Shown: positions 1-10,884 of the stretch, one piece after another | Position numbering within the stretch: the first letter of the stretch is position 1 | Layout of the letters: each line of letters starts with the position of its first letter | NCBI GenBank assembly: GCA_963931925.1 | Contig: OZ007567.1 | Location: 84,749,677-84,813,676, forward strand | DNA from: Onchidella celtica | Lineage: Eukaryota > Mollusca > Gastropoda > Systellommatophora > Onchidiidae | Length of the DNA stretch: 64,000 nt | Reading direction: 5' to 3' | Made by a program: the position numbers and the translations under genes | Notes under the pieces: generated by a model | Told to the model about the DNA's origin: nothing | The model's database searches: none | What the model saw: the letters and a program-made list of their open reading frames with translations, nothing else

Positions 1-928
1 ACTCGTTGGTTAACTGCCTCTAGCAACAGAATAGGGGCATCTTTTAATTACTTCCAATCAAGCTACTTGGATACATACCGAAATCTTACACGGTAAAATG
101 TGACATAAGATCTATTTATGCCATTAACCAGGATTGTGGTAACGGCGAATGGCAACATGAGGGCTATAATGAAGTCACTGTTATTGTCTTGACGTAAAAA
201 AGTTGCTGGACAGTCGCTTTCAGAATAATTACAATGACAAAAACGTTTGGTGTCCATTTCTTTAGTGTTCTCGTATCTACTATTGCAGTAGGCTGGTGGA
301 GATCATTGGCAGTGAATTTTAACTTTTGCTAAGGTTTTTTATTTTGTAGGGAATGAAATTTACGAAGGCCTTGACAGTATATGCAATGACTATAGCACAT
401 TTCGTAAACACAAAAACGACGGGGAGAATACCAGTAAAAAAAAAGACAATAATAATTGTTATTATATTATACCCTCAATAATATTTTAATTTCAGTAAGG
501 TAAGTCTTGACCTAGTGATTTTACAAAAGAACGGCAGGATAAAATTAATAAAGCCTTAGTCCTTCTTTGAAAAATTGCTTGATTTCTTTTTTGTTATTAT
601 TTTTTAGAACTAGTGCCATAATTCGTTCTCAGTTTCCTCTCAAATTTTAATATTTGTTGAAGACAGATGCCACTGGAGACCGACTACATTTGGGGAAAAT
701 ATATGAATTTGGTCTGATCACCGGTGAGAGAACAAAATTATGACTCATTTCGAAAGAAATCCACAAAACTCTTGCATTCGTAAGAGTGTTACTGTTATAC
801 ATAGTTGCGTAGCTGAAGCAAGCATGTTTCGGGTTTTAGTATCTTACCATGGACGACTTCCCATAATCTCATATGTCTGATTTTTACTCAATAATTGTCA
901 ATCTTTCACACATCTGATCTATATTCAG
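1..928. other. Presumed intron or upstream flank of gene A
   Basis: AT-rich sequence with no convincing coding segment. It ends in a polypyrimidine/AG acceptor (ATATTCAG) directly before the first recognised exon of gene A. Earlier exons of that gene probably lie to the left of the window because the exon at 929 is entered in phase 1. Nothing else is seen here. Confidence 0.5.
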
Positions 929-2173
929 AACAACAGGTCTCTGAGACCCAGGGCGTCGGTTTAAAGGAGCCTGATGAAAACTCCCCCGCCTCTGCTTGGG
1001 AAATTTGGGAAGATCTGCAGAAAATAAAAAGCATCAAAGTTGACGATATGGGCGTCAGTCGCAAGCGACCAAAACCCATGTTCAAAGAAGATGAGCTGGA
1101 GGCGACTTTAGCAGAACAGCTAGAAAAGGTTCGGGACGATTTTGAGACTGAGATTAGCACGACAGAGCAGCCAGGGTTGTCGGTGGGACTAAGTTCTCAC
1201 AACTGGTGGCATTTTAATCACAAAAAACGCTATCGTGGCAAAGGGAATGTGAAAAAATCCAAACCCATAACACCAACACCAGCTGAAGTAACTGTGTTGG
1301 CGGAGAATTATATTCACAACCGGCGGCTTGACGATCTCAAAAAGCTTCATCATGACATAGAGAATGAGGACGCAACACCAATACCGACTGAAGAAACTTT
1401 ACCTTCAGAGAATGCTTTTAGCCGTTGGTTTGGTTCCATGTTCAGAAAACACAATCGCAGGAGCAAGAATATCCAGAAAAGAGAAGAGCCGATGGTAGCC
1501 AAGCCAGGACTTAACGAAGGTGCCATAACGCAACGTACGGAAATCAAGTCACGGACAGCGAGAAAATTTTATCAGTGGAACAAAACGGACAAGGGTAAAC
1601 ATCGGGGAAGAGGCAAAAGAATAGTTTATGAGTTATCCACTGGGAGGGCTCAACACAAATACCAGAAACTGCGAACCAGTGAAAACTGTAGGGAAAACAC
1701 AGCTCTGGGGGACTGGAAAACAGTTAGAGATCGCTTACAGACATGTAAATCTCGTGGGATAAGACGACACATTGGCTGGGGCTCAGTAGAACTCAAACGT
1801 GAAAAACGTAAAGTTGAAAAGGGTCTCCCTCATCCGCTACCATACAAAGTTTATGCCGGCGGGGAATACTACAACATCTATGACAAACGTGCTATAAAGG
1901 AAGCTGTCGCTAGAGACATCACTTTACCACCACCGATCGACGTTACAGAGAGTTCCAAAACACTTGAGGGACTGGACAATCTGGAGATGCCTGAGTCCAA
2001 AAATCCTGCAGCTGCCATCATAGGGAAAACACCTGCAGAAAGTGCCCTGGTTCCTGCAGCCGCTGTAGGGGGTTTGGCAGTGGGCAAAGCCGCGAGTGAT
2101 GATCCGTACGACGAGGATGATGATTTAGATGACCTTGAGGCTGATGAGAAACATTTGGTACCCGAAGTTAAAA
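929..2173 (+). CDS. Gene A exon: N-terminal charged region of an unidentified single-pass membrane protein
   Basis: This is the largest N-terminal exon of a plus-strand gene that I do not recognise. It runs from a CAG acceptor to an AAAA|GTGAGT donor, enters in phase 1, leaves in phase 1 and stays open for about 415 codons. The product segment is rich in Lys/Arg and Glu, with a basic middle part (KKRYRGKGNVKKSK, RGRGKR), an Ala/Pro stretch and a final acidic run (DDPYDEDDDLDDLEAD). The next exons carry the only strong hydrophobic helix, so this part precedes the membrane segment. All exons downstream join in compatible phases to the stop at 20,940, giving about 1,550 residues within the window. 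No signal peptide or enzymatic domain is visible. The 5' end of the gene is outside the window. Side of the membrane and function are unknown. Confidence 0.7.
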
Positions 2174-3202
2174 GTGAGTTCGATCGCCGTCGGGTATTTC
2201 TGGAGACCTTTTGATAATTATGTCTGCTGGTTTCTATGTTATACAGTGTTTGCTATGACGGTCTCCAAGGACTACAGTTACATTTTCATTTATGTCTTTC
2301 TTTTTTCTATTAGAAAAATGCGCTTGAGTGTAGAAGATTTAATTTAAAAGGAACAAATCGTCATCAGAGGCATGGTGTTCGAAAGGAGTCCAAACTTGAA
2401 TATTGAAAAGGTAGTGGAAAGCTGGAGAAAGAAACATTACGTTTATACGTCTTTTCAGATATATCTATACTTTATGAAAAAAAAAAAGAAGAAGAAAAGA
2501 ACGATCGACGTTGCCTGAAAATTCGACTTGTTAAAATTTTTCCTGGACTTAACTTTCGCTTCACACTGCCTCAATGACGACAAGCTTTTCGCCGTTGGTT
2601 TACATATTTGTAGGACACAAAGATTATGTGATGCTCCGCGTCAGATTAATATAAATACGTTGAGGTCTTTGTCCCCAGCTCTTTGTTATTTTTTTAAGAG
2701 TACGCCATCCTGTATTTGGACAGGGGCATTGCACCTCTTTTAGGCTTTCGTGAGGTAACGATTGAAGATAGTGCTTACTTACTTGACTTTTACTTTATTT
2801 TTTCCTTCCGCTTGTACCGGTGGGCGTCGCGGGGAGACACAATCGTCTGTCGGCAGCAAGGCGAGTTGCCTGGAGGAGGGACATCTGGTGATCTCTGAGG
2901 GTGTCTGCGACGGAGTCGCTCCAGAGTCGCCTTGGTCTTCCTCTGGCTCTCCGGCCAGAGTATCTGGTGTTGTATGCCCGAAGAGCTGGTTGGTTTGTGA
3001 AGATATTGCAGTTAAATTTAGACCAGCAAGGCAAAACATTCTGATTATGTGTAAAGTCTGATGCAAATACTACTGGTACCAACAGATAAAGCCGTTGTGC
3101 CATGCTTTTGTTGGGAATTACTTTACTATAATTCATTATAGGACAAGAGTATAGATAAGAATTTCAACTGGGAAAGCTTTAAAACTGATCTTCTCCCCCC
3201 AG
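2174..3202. other. Intron of gene A with a LINE remnant
   Basis: Non-coding between two phase-compatible exons. It contains an A-rich tract near 2,478-2,500 and a minus-strand LINE ORF2 relic at about 2,842-2,956 (listed separately). It ends in a strong acceptor (TTCTCCCCCCAG). Confidence 0.55.
2842..2956 (-). mobile_element. LINE ORF2 C-terminal relic
   Basis: The minus-strand translation reads GRRARGRPRRLWSDSV and then ATRLAADRR. This has the layout of the C-terminal end of many invertebrate non-LTR retrotransposon reverse-transcriptase ORFs: a GRPxxxW motif, then about 20-25 residues to an A.DR motif. It is short, has no upstream RT motifs and sits in an intron of gene A, so it is a 5'-truncated relic. 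Clade assignment is not possible from so little. Confidence 0.5.
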
Positions 3203-3363
3203 GCGAAAAAGCAACTGTGCGTCCCATCAAGAAAAAAAAACCAAAGGCGAAAATAAATACGAAATCATTGGCTGCGGCTGCAGATCATCGAGTGAAGTCG
3301 TTCATTATCTTCTTTGTAGCTATAACGGGTGTCATAACTGTCATCGCTGTTCTTCTCATTATG
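3203..3363 (+). CDS. Gene A exon: transmembrane segment
   Basis: Exon of 161 bp from acceptor CCCCCCAG to donor ATG|GTAAGT. It enters in phase 1 and leaves in phase 0. It encodes a Lys-rich stretch (RPIKKKKPKAK) followed by one clear hydrophobic helix (SFIIFFVAITGVITVIAVLL), the only strong membrane span seen in the gene. The basic run just before the helix is a typical flank for a single-pass protein. The choice of acceptor at 3,202 rather than near 3,141 is set by the phase of the preceding exon and the polypyrimidine tract. Confidence 0.7.
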
Positions 3364-4183
<820 letters not shown>

Positions 4184-4221
4184 GCATTGAAGACGTCAGG
4201 ACAACAAGGCCTGGTTTATCG
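4184..4221 (+). CDS. Gene A small exon
   Basis: Short 38-bp exon with a good acceptor (TCTTCTGCAG) and donor (CG|GTAAGT), phase 0 in and phase 2 out. It encodes ALKTSGQQGLVY followed by a split Arg codon. It directly follows the membrane helix and its phase matches both neighbours, which is the main support. Confidence 0.55.
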
Positions 4222-5574
4222 GTAAGTATTTTTGATGACAATGTGGATGGTATCAACAATGGCCGACCAAATAAGATTATTCATCTCTCGAATATCTCAC
4301 CCATTAAAAAACAACAAGAAATATTCCACAGTATTCTTTGTCTCTTAGCCGCGTTAAAGTAATACTTGTGTGTGTAAGGGTATGTGTGAAATAGAAATAC
4401 GTAGACATGTATGTGATTGTGCCCTCCCCTCTCCCCCGCCCCACCCCAGTCCCATCCCTCTCATGGGTGGTTGGTGGGCGCTTCTAGTAGAGTCTCCTGC
4501 TGTCCTACCATTCTGTTACAGTCTGTCTATCGTCTCGCTTCTCGCTAGCACAACGTGACCGTTATCGGGTCGAGACGCTGTCTGCGAACTCAAACTCAAG
4601 CTCAAAACCCACTTCTCTCAAAAGTGATTTTCGTGACAACCTTAAAAAAAAAAAAAAACCAACTAAATGAGAGGTGTGAACGTAAATGTACACAGTATAG
4701 GTCCATTGCGAATGACGTCACAGAATGTTTTTGTTTTGTTCTTCCGACACCCCAAAATGGCCGGTGGATCAGCTGGTGGGCGTCCGGAGATATGTCTAAG
4801 CGATGAAAATGCCTGCTGGCTGCATTGCAGTTGACTGTTATGACAGGGGTGGAAAGGATAAATCCAAGCTGGTCAGATTCCCTACCATCCTTGTAAACAG
4901 GGGAAAGGAAGTGAAAGAATTGACCGAACGTCTCCCATGTGCATATTCACACGTGCCATTGTTTACTGTAGTGAACTAATTTTAGTTCGCCGCCGGTTGG
5001 TTCGCGACGCCTCAAGTGCTCGCAGTGCAAATCAGCTAACGAATCGAAATCAATGTTAATATCGCCATAGTGATGCGTCGGTCCTTACAACAAAGGTGGC
5101 CGATATGCGCAATGAGCCTATAATTATATGGGCATTGCATGCAGCGCCCATTCCGTGTTTTAAGATACATGGGCGTTTTTTCATTATTTCTGAGAATAAT
5201 TATGACTATTACCTCCAGACGATGAGCATTTAAAAAAAAAAAAAAAGCAACGTGGCCTTCTTTTTGGGAAGGTCATTGAAATAATCGTACCTGTACTATT
5301 TTTAGAGTGACAAACTGTGCAGGCTGGTTAACTGCTGGGTGTCAATCTTCGGTGGGTGACAGGGAAACTGGCCAAAAAAGAAAACAACTAAATAGTATTT
5401 TTTCCTTTGGCCACATTTCAACTTTGTACATGCCGTGCCACAACTGGACAGGCTTTCTGTTTGTTAGTTGTTTTCTGTTTGCTTTTTGTTTGTTTGTTTT
5501 GGTAAGGCCTCTCATAAGCAGGATGAATGAACGTTTAAAGCATTTACTGGTTGTATGATTAATTTTTCCAACAG
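4222..5574. other. Intron of gene A with a THAP MITE
   Basis: Non-coding apart from the THAP-coding transposon fragment at 4,696-5,122. A segment at about 4,480-4,618 (AGTAGAGTCTCCTGCTGTCC) is related to one at about 10,204-10,350. Its frame has LKTHFS, as at the end of some LINE ORFs, so it is probably a dispersed LINE relic. The intron ends in acceptor TTTTTCCAACAG. Confidence 0.5.
4696..5122 (+). mobile_element. THAP-coding MITE (P-like DNA transposon remnant)
   Basis: Terminal inverted repeats are visible. The left end is TATAGGTCCATTGCGAATGA and the right end, read in reverse complement, is TATAGGCTCATTGCGCATAT. Inside, from about 4,810, is an ATG-initiated frame beginning MPAGCIAVDCYDRGGKD and continuing to VRFPT. 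This is the N-terminus of a THAP zinc-finger domain (Cys-x4-Cys, later F-P). The frame stops after about 55 codons. THAP domains are found in P-superfamily and some Kolobok transposases, so this looks like an internally deleted non-autonomous copy. I could not define a target duplication. Confidence 0.6.
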
Positions 5575-5707
5575 CACAAAACGTCGACATTTCAAAGACT
5601 GTCCGTGCTATCGGGAGATGCTCTTGAAACAACACGAAGACAGATATCACAAGAGACGACCCGTGTATCAGCATTATGAACCAGAGACGCCACAGCCAGG
5701 ACAACTT
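5575..5707 (+). CDS. Gene A exon, Cys/His-containing basic segment
   Basis: Exon from acceptor CCAACAG in phase 2. It encodes RTKRRHFKDCPCYREMLLKQ and continues through a Tyr/His/Pro-rich segment (YQHYEPETPQPGQL). The 3' boundary is the weakest of this gene. Ending at CTT|GTCTGT leaves phase 0, which matches the next exon, but GTCTGT is a poor donor, so an undetected intermediate exon is possible. No known domain is recognised. Confidence 0.5.
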
Positions 5708-5785
5708 GTCTGTAGCTATGTTGTTTTTGTTGTGTGGGGAAATAACTAATTATACGGAAAAATAAAAGATATCTTTTATAAATGG

Positions 5786-5898
5786 CTGTTGTTAGGGGAC
5801 CGTAGAGAATTCACGGAGCCAAACAGAGAAAATACTGAGTTGTGTTCACTGTTCAGCGTTTGCTTACAGTGTAAATTACTACGGTCGCATAACAACAG
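5786..5898. mobile_element. 113-bp MITE, copy 1
   Basis: The left terminus CTGTTGTTAGGGGACCGTA pairs with the right terminus TACGGTCGCATAACAACAG as an imperfect inverted repeat. Two further copies with the same ends and interior (a segment around GTGTTCACTG) occur at 26,413-26,524 and 26,546-26,658, which shows a dispersed family. It has no coding capacity. Confidence 0.7.
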
Positions 5899-6626
5899 AT
5901 TCTAAGGAAATTTTTTAAGGCGAGACTGACCTACAGTGGCGAATACAGTCTGCCTTAGTGAATGGATGTTGTTAGAATTTGAAATAGGTCTATTTTCTAG
6001 GGAATGTTGTTACGACTACGTACGTCCCCAAAGTTTTGGGGCTAGTAGTACGTATTTTAAAGCCTCTGTGACCCCAGAGCTAGAGAGCTGCTCCTCCCGA
6101 AAAGCTCCTTGACAACAGCCTTCATTAATTACGATTAATTGTTCTCTCATATTTATTTTCTGTTTGTTTTCCGCCTGGTTTTTGGTTGAAAGGCTAGGGG
6201 GGCAGGGTTAGGGATTCGAAAAGATTTAGGGTTGAGGGTAAGGACGGGATTAGGGGTAGTACATATACCGACGTGCCCCTAGCGGAAAACGCCTGGGGTA
6301 TGTACGTACTTATAGCAACAGCTTTTTCTAGGAGATGTGTGGAACTCTTTTTTTTTGGGTTTCGTTTTGTTTTTATTACATGTGCACATCTTTTTTAAAT
6401 ATTCAAATGATGTAGCCTACTTTGCTCTTGCATTGTCTGCGATGGTCTGTGTGGCAGTTGCTGTGAATTTCAGTCTAGCTGGCAGCGGATGTCTTTCCTA
6501 TTGTTGCAGTTGTGTGCTTTCTTTTTTGTCGCTGAAGATAATGATAATGACTATGCTTGTGGTGAAAATGATGCTTTTACAATGTCACAGACAATTCGAT
6601 CTGCAGATACTGAAACGGATACAAAA

Positions 6627-6984
6627 TCGTCCCCTTAGAATGACAAGATTCCATATCCACTTTTTGGCTGAACTGAGTTACACACTACACACTACATCTA
6701 CATGCCTTTTCCTTAAAATGAAATATCATAAAAACCACAGAAAAACTGTGGGGTCGCAGCAGGGCTATAAGCAATGTCAAAATTGGGCAAAAAGAAAAGG
6801 TTGTATGTTGCCCAATTTAGGCCTTTTCCTTTGTATGTCAAAGAATCAAGCGGATTCGGTGTGTAATTTGTAAGTATTACTGAACAGAAAAGAGTCGTAT
6901 CATCAAAAGCACATGAAACTTCAGTCATCAATTTCTCAAAAGTTGATGGACGGGAATTAGAAGCTTGTCATTCTGAGGGGACGA
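6627..6984. mobile_element. TIR MITE family M2, copy 1, carrying a nested insertion
   Basis: The left end TCGTCCCCTTAGAATGACAA and the right end (reverse complement TCGTCCCCTCAGAATGACAA) form a 20-bp inverted repeat with one mismatch. The interior is shared with a shorter copy at 26,884-27,125. Relative to that copy, this one carries an extra segment at about 6,724-6,826 (listed separately). Confidence 0.7.
6724..6826. mobile_element. Nested insertion of dispersed repeat R
   Basis: The segment is flanked on both sides by GCCTTTTCCTT, an 11-bp direct repeat present once at the equivalent place in the related MITE at 26,884 (as GCCTTCCTT). It contains the R-family core (CAGAAAAACTGTGGGGTCGC). 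Related R-family sequences are near 7,506, 36,040-36,200 (reverse), 51,528-51,690 and at both arms of 63,390-64,000. An 11-bp duplication suggests retroposition, but no tRNA-like promoter was confirmed. Confidence 0.6.
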
Positions 6985-7327
6985 AATGGTAAGGAACAAG
7001 AGCTAATTTGAGCTAATTTTCTCCTGTTTTGTAATTTTGTCGTGATGAAATCTGATCGCTGATTGACTGTTCTTAGGGCGTTACTTTTGCCCAACCTCAA
7101 GCTGCGAGACAGTGTCACACATCGAAGGATCCACAAGGAAAGCTCATTGAGATATGTGATCAGGTGTGGATTGTCATTATTCTCAGTGTTTTGTTTTTTT
7201 TTTTCCTCTCTAGTTCTTTGAATCATTGTACTTTCGTTCTCTAATACTTCGCTATAGTACGAAATATTCAAATGTGTGTCAAGATAGTGGATAGATGTAC
7301 ATCGGTGGCCGTGTTTTGATACCTTAC

Positions 7328-7328
<1 letters not shown>

Positions 7329-7372
<44 letters not shown>

Positions 7373-7425
7373 GCAGAGACAGAGATAGACAGAGGGACAG
7401 AGAGAGAGACAGAGACAGAGACCTC
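7329..7425. repeat. GA / GACA microsatellite
   Basis: A GA run of about 30 bases followed by degenerate GACAGA units within an intron. Confidence 0.9.
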
Positions 7426-7791
7426 AATCACACTATGTTACTGGAACGAAGATGCCCTTTTCAGATAAGGTTTCTCACACATGTGTAGTAGGCGTGTGAA
7501 GTATTGACGAAATATTACAAAACCCACGGGAAAACTGTGGGGTTGCAGCAAGCAAAGTGAAAATTGGGCAAAAAGAAAAAGTTGTATGTAGCAAAGCCTC
7601 TGTGGGTATTATTTCTTACGCAAGGCTTTGCTGTATACATCTTTTCTGCCAAATTTTGACTGTGGAAAGCAATAGTGCTGTATTTATTGAATGAGATTAC
7701 TGGCGTATGACAAAAAAAACTTTGAAGAAGCTCATTACTACAGGACTTCAATAATTATGATCATTTTGTTAATATTCTTGTGGTTCCTTAG

Positions 7792-7848
7792 GAGGCACAA
7801 ACTTTGCATGAGTTTGGTTTGGGAGGTCAACATGTTCATGAACAATTT
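7792..7848 (+). CDS. Gene A small exon
   Basis: 57-bp exon (19 codons, phase 0 in and out) between acceptor GGTTCCTTAG and donor TTT|GTAAGT. It encodes EAQTLHEFGLGGQHVHEQF. Good splice sites on both sides and a compatible phase support it. No domain is recognised. Confidence 0.55.
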
Positions 7849-8809
7849 GTAAGTATTTTATCTATCTATCTGTCTGTCTGTCTGTCCATCCGTTCATCCG
7901 TCCGTCCGTTCGTCGGCTCGGCCACCCGGCCATCCATCTGTCTGTGTGTGTGTCGGTCTGGCTGTCTGTCTGTTTGTCTGTCTATCTAAGATTGTCTTTA
8001 CTGCCTATTTGCTTACATTTTTTGTTGTTGTTATATTATAAGGTTACTGTTGTTGGTGTTATTTTGAAGTTCAATATACATACGTAGAAAAGCAAAGTAG
8101 AATTAATGATTTCACTGAATCTGCAGGCTTGTGGTCAACGTTATATCATTGTTTTTCTTATTTGAGAGACACTTAAAAGAGAATGCTGGGAGTTCTGTCG
8201 TCTCATCGTCTAGTGTAAGGATTTTTAAAGGCTACCTCATATCATAAAATAAGCATTATATTGCAACAGCCATGTAGCTTCTCTCTGCCCCCAATCCCTG
8301 TAGGCCTACGCATTGTTCCAGAAACCAAAACAATCCAAGAAATAATGCACTATTTTGTCGAAGGACGATGGACGTCGCTGTACTCGTACATTGAACGGCA
8401 GATTGAGAATGCCGTAACCCAAAGTGACAATATGATGTTAAAGAACTTAGGCACAATACAATACATACAATATATATAGGACAGAACATTATAGTACAGC
8501 ACTGTACAGAACAGTATACAGTGCAGTGCATTATAAGGCAATAAAGTAGAGTGTAGTACACTATAGTACACTGCACCAGACTACACTACACTGCAACGCA
8601 CTACAGTACAGCGCAGCACAGCACGCCACAGCGCAGCACAGCACAGTACATTACAATATAATACAGTACAATACAGTACAATACAATACAGTACAGTACA
8701 GTGCAGTACAGTACAGTGCAGTGCAGTACAGTACAATACAGTGCAGTGCAGTGCAGTGCAATGCAAAGCAATGCAATGCAATGCAATGCAATGCAATACA
8801 ATAAAATAC

Positions 8810-8845
<36 letters not shown>

Positions 8846-9143
8846 TGGTTTATATACACTACACTACACCACTACGCTACGCTACGCTACGCTACGCTAC
8901 ACTACACTACACTACACTACACTACACTACACTACACTACACTACACTACAATTCAATTCAATTCAGTACAATATAATACCATGCAACGCAATACAATAC
9001 AATACAAGACAAGACAATGCAATGCAACGCAATGCAATACAATACAATACAACACGATGCATTACATGCAATACAGTAAAATACAATACAATACAATTCA
9101 AATACAGTACAAGTAATGTAGTCCTACTTTATTCCAACGCCAG
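7849..9143. other. Intron of gene A dominated by simple repeats
   Basis: Contains CTGT-type repeats at about 7,855-7,990, a long degenerate pentamer region at 8,500-9,115 (listed separately) and an exon-like frame near 8,303-8,479 that does not fit the phase of its neighbours (see rejected items). Confidence 0.55.
8500..9115. repeat. Degenerate 5-mer satellite block
   Basis: Successive related units: ACAGT/GCAGT arrays, then GCAAT, an AAT run at about 8,810-8,843, CTACG followed by ACTAC arrays at about 8,868-8,951, and finally CAATA arrays. The whole block is about 600 bp of low-complexity sequence that drifts between pentamer variants. Confidence 0.9.
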
Positions 9144-9374
9144 TCTGTCCCTGCCCACGCTGACCACGAAATCCCTGCTTACTTCATGACCACATCTCCC
9201 AGGAACTACCATATGTCACGTTCTCAAAGTATGGTCCCAAGTGAACGCACCCACAGTACTGTCTCAATGGAACGATCCAACAGCATTTTTCCACCTCCAA
9301 GACTCATCTCCATAGTTACTGAACACGGAGTCAATCCCAGGAAAAGGTCTGTCTTTTTCCAAGAACCTCAAAAG
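9144..9374 (+). CDS. Gene A exon, Ser/Pro-rich tail segment
   Basis: 231-bp exon, phase 0 in and out, from an acceptor ending CAACGCCAG to donor AAAAG|GTAAGT. It encodes a segment with many Ser, Thr and Pro residues (SRSQSMVPSERTHSTVSMER, IFPPPRLISIVTEHG). This belongs to the long disordered-looking tail of the protein. No catalytic motif is seen. Confidence 0.65.
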
Positions 9375-10770
9375 GTAAGTTTATGTGCCTTTTTTCTATC
9401 TGTCTATCCATCTGTCTGTCTGTTCGTCCATCCGTCCGCCTGCCCGTCCATTCAGTCTATCTGTCAGCCCATCCCCCTCCGTCTTTCTGTTCATCCATCT
9501 GTCTGTCTGTCTATCGAATTGTCAGCCCATTTTATCTTGATGGTATTGTCAACCTTACAATTATCTCCGTTTCATTGAGATTAAATCTATGGCATGTGAA
9601 ATTCTGGGTCCTCCCAATCGTCTCTAGGCACATAATTCAGTATGCAAACAATAACATGTATTCTCTAAAAAAATTATCTCGACGACGAACAGATAAACTA
9701 TGTATGTGTGTGTCGGTCTTTCTGTGTGTCTGTGTGTTTGTAATTACATGTAATTTTACAGCGGAAAGGTAGGAAAGTTTAGTCGCCTAGGTGTTTTTGC
9801 GAATTGAAATTTTTCATTATTTTTTGTAAAAATTTAAAGTGAAAAATTTCAAAGTATGTCCGTTAGTGCCAGTAAATTTGTACCAAACTTTGCACACAAA
9901 GGCAATAAACAAAGGCAGGATGGGGAACTGCGTGATTTGGGATCACATACCTTCAATACCTACACGTTGTCAGTGGTTGTAGTTCGACAGTGCTAGCTCA
10001 CAAATACGATGACAGAATAGTTAAAAAATCCTGCTCATTAGTGATAATGACAACAAACAACATCACGTCCAGCAACTCTACGCCAATCCGACTACCTCAG
10101 ACAGAACGACATCACGTTTGCTCATTGGAATGAATTCCGACGTAAATCCTCTGGATATGATATCGCGCTGCCATCTGTTTGGTGGCTTACGGTAATCCTG
10201 CCGACCTTAAGGACCCTGCTGGTAGGGTCTCCTTCTGTCCTATCATACTACTGTAGTCAGTCTACCGTCCTTCTTCTTCATAGCACAATAAGGTCGTTAT
10301 CGTGTCAACATGCTTTCTCCAAACTCAAACTCCCTATTCAAATCCACATGGGATTAACGTAAGGATGCTGGCTGGGATAAGATAAGATGAGATAAGATAA
10401 GATAAGATAAGATAAGATAAGATAAGATAAGATAAGATATGGCTTTATTATCCTGTTTCCAGGAAATTTGTTTTCACAGCATCAGTTACAGTACAAATAC
10501 AATATCTAAGACACACGATACAGGTCTTTAACGCACACCGCACATTGCTCACACAGCATTACCAACAAGTAAGAACATTGCTCACACACACGCACTGTAA
10601 GAACAATCCACTAGGAAAAACTAACAACAGCATAATACATCAGGAAACACTGCTACTTCGAATTGCGGATGGCAAAAAAGATCGTCCATAGCGCTCTCGT
10701 TATTATCTTGCCACTCTATATCACTTCTTCCCTCTTGGCCTCTGCCCACGTCCTCTTCCCACTTGACCAG
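9375..10770. other. Intron of gene A with simple repeats and a GATAA-tailed retroposon end
   Basis: Holds a TCTGTC/CCATC repeat at about 9,398-9,530, a dispersed LINE-like segment at about 10,204-10,350 and a GATAA array with adjacent sequence from 10,376 (listed separately). It ends in a pyrimidine-rich acceptor with ACTTGACCAG. Confidence 0.5.
10376..10480 (-). mobile_element. Retroposon 3' end with TTATC tail
   Basis: About 60 bp of GATAA units adjoin ATGGCTTTATTATCCTG. Read on the minus strand this is ...AATAAAGCCAT followed by repeated TTATC, the layout of a non-LTR retroposon 3' end: a polyadenylation-like signal and then a short tandem tail. The body continues to higher coordinates on this reading but its boundary is not visible. 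Confidence 0.4.
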
Positions 10771-10884
10771 ACCTCAAGTTCTGAGACCGCGAGCAGTGAA
10801 GTCTCGGACACCCCACGACCAAGACGGAAGTCGAGGTCACCAACGCCATACCCTGCATCATCCTCTTTCGATGATGCTAACCAG
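10771..10884 (+). CDS. Gene A exon, Ser/Arg/Pro segment
   Basis: 114-bp exon (38 codons, phase 0). It encodes TSSSETASSEVSDTPRPRRK followed by a Ser/Pro stretch ending DDANQ. The acceptor is strong. The donor CAG|GTCAGG is acceptable. It continues the low-complexity tail. Confidence 0.6.

Larger units (their letters stand above)
5708..7791. other. Intron of gene A with several MITEs
   Basis: Non-coding. It carries a 113-bp MITE at 5,786-5,898, a TIR-bounded MITE at 6,627-6,984 with a nested insertion, a GA/GACA repeat at about 7,329-7,425 and another copy of the nested repeat family at about 7,506-7,600. The intron ends in acceptor GGTTCCTTAG. Confidence 0.55.

Noticed and set aside
906-2087. 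Minus-strand frames opposite the first gene A exon
   Set aside because: Shadows of the plus-strand coding exon with no splice context of their own.
8261-8479. Exon-like frame (GLRIVPETKTIQEIMHYF...) after a TGTAG acceptor
   Set aside because: It looks protein-like, but its phase fits neither the exon at 7,792 nor that at 9,144, and no usable donor keeps the frame. It could be a relic or belong to an unrecognised repeat.
8581-9189. Long frames within the pentamer block
   Set aside because: Repeated Cys-Thr-Ala-Leu and Tyr-Thr-Thr-Leu patterns come only from the simple repeat.
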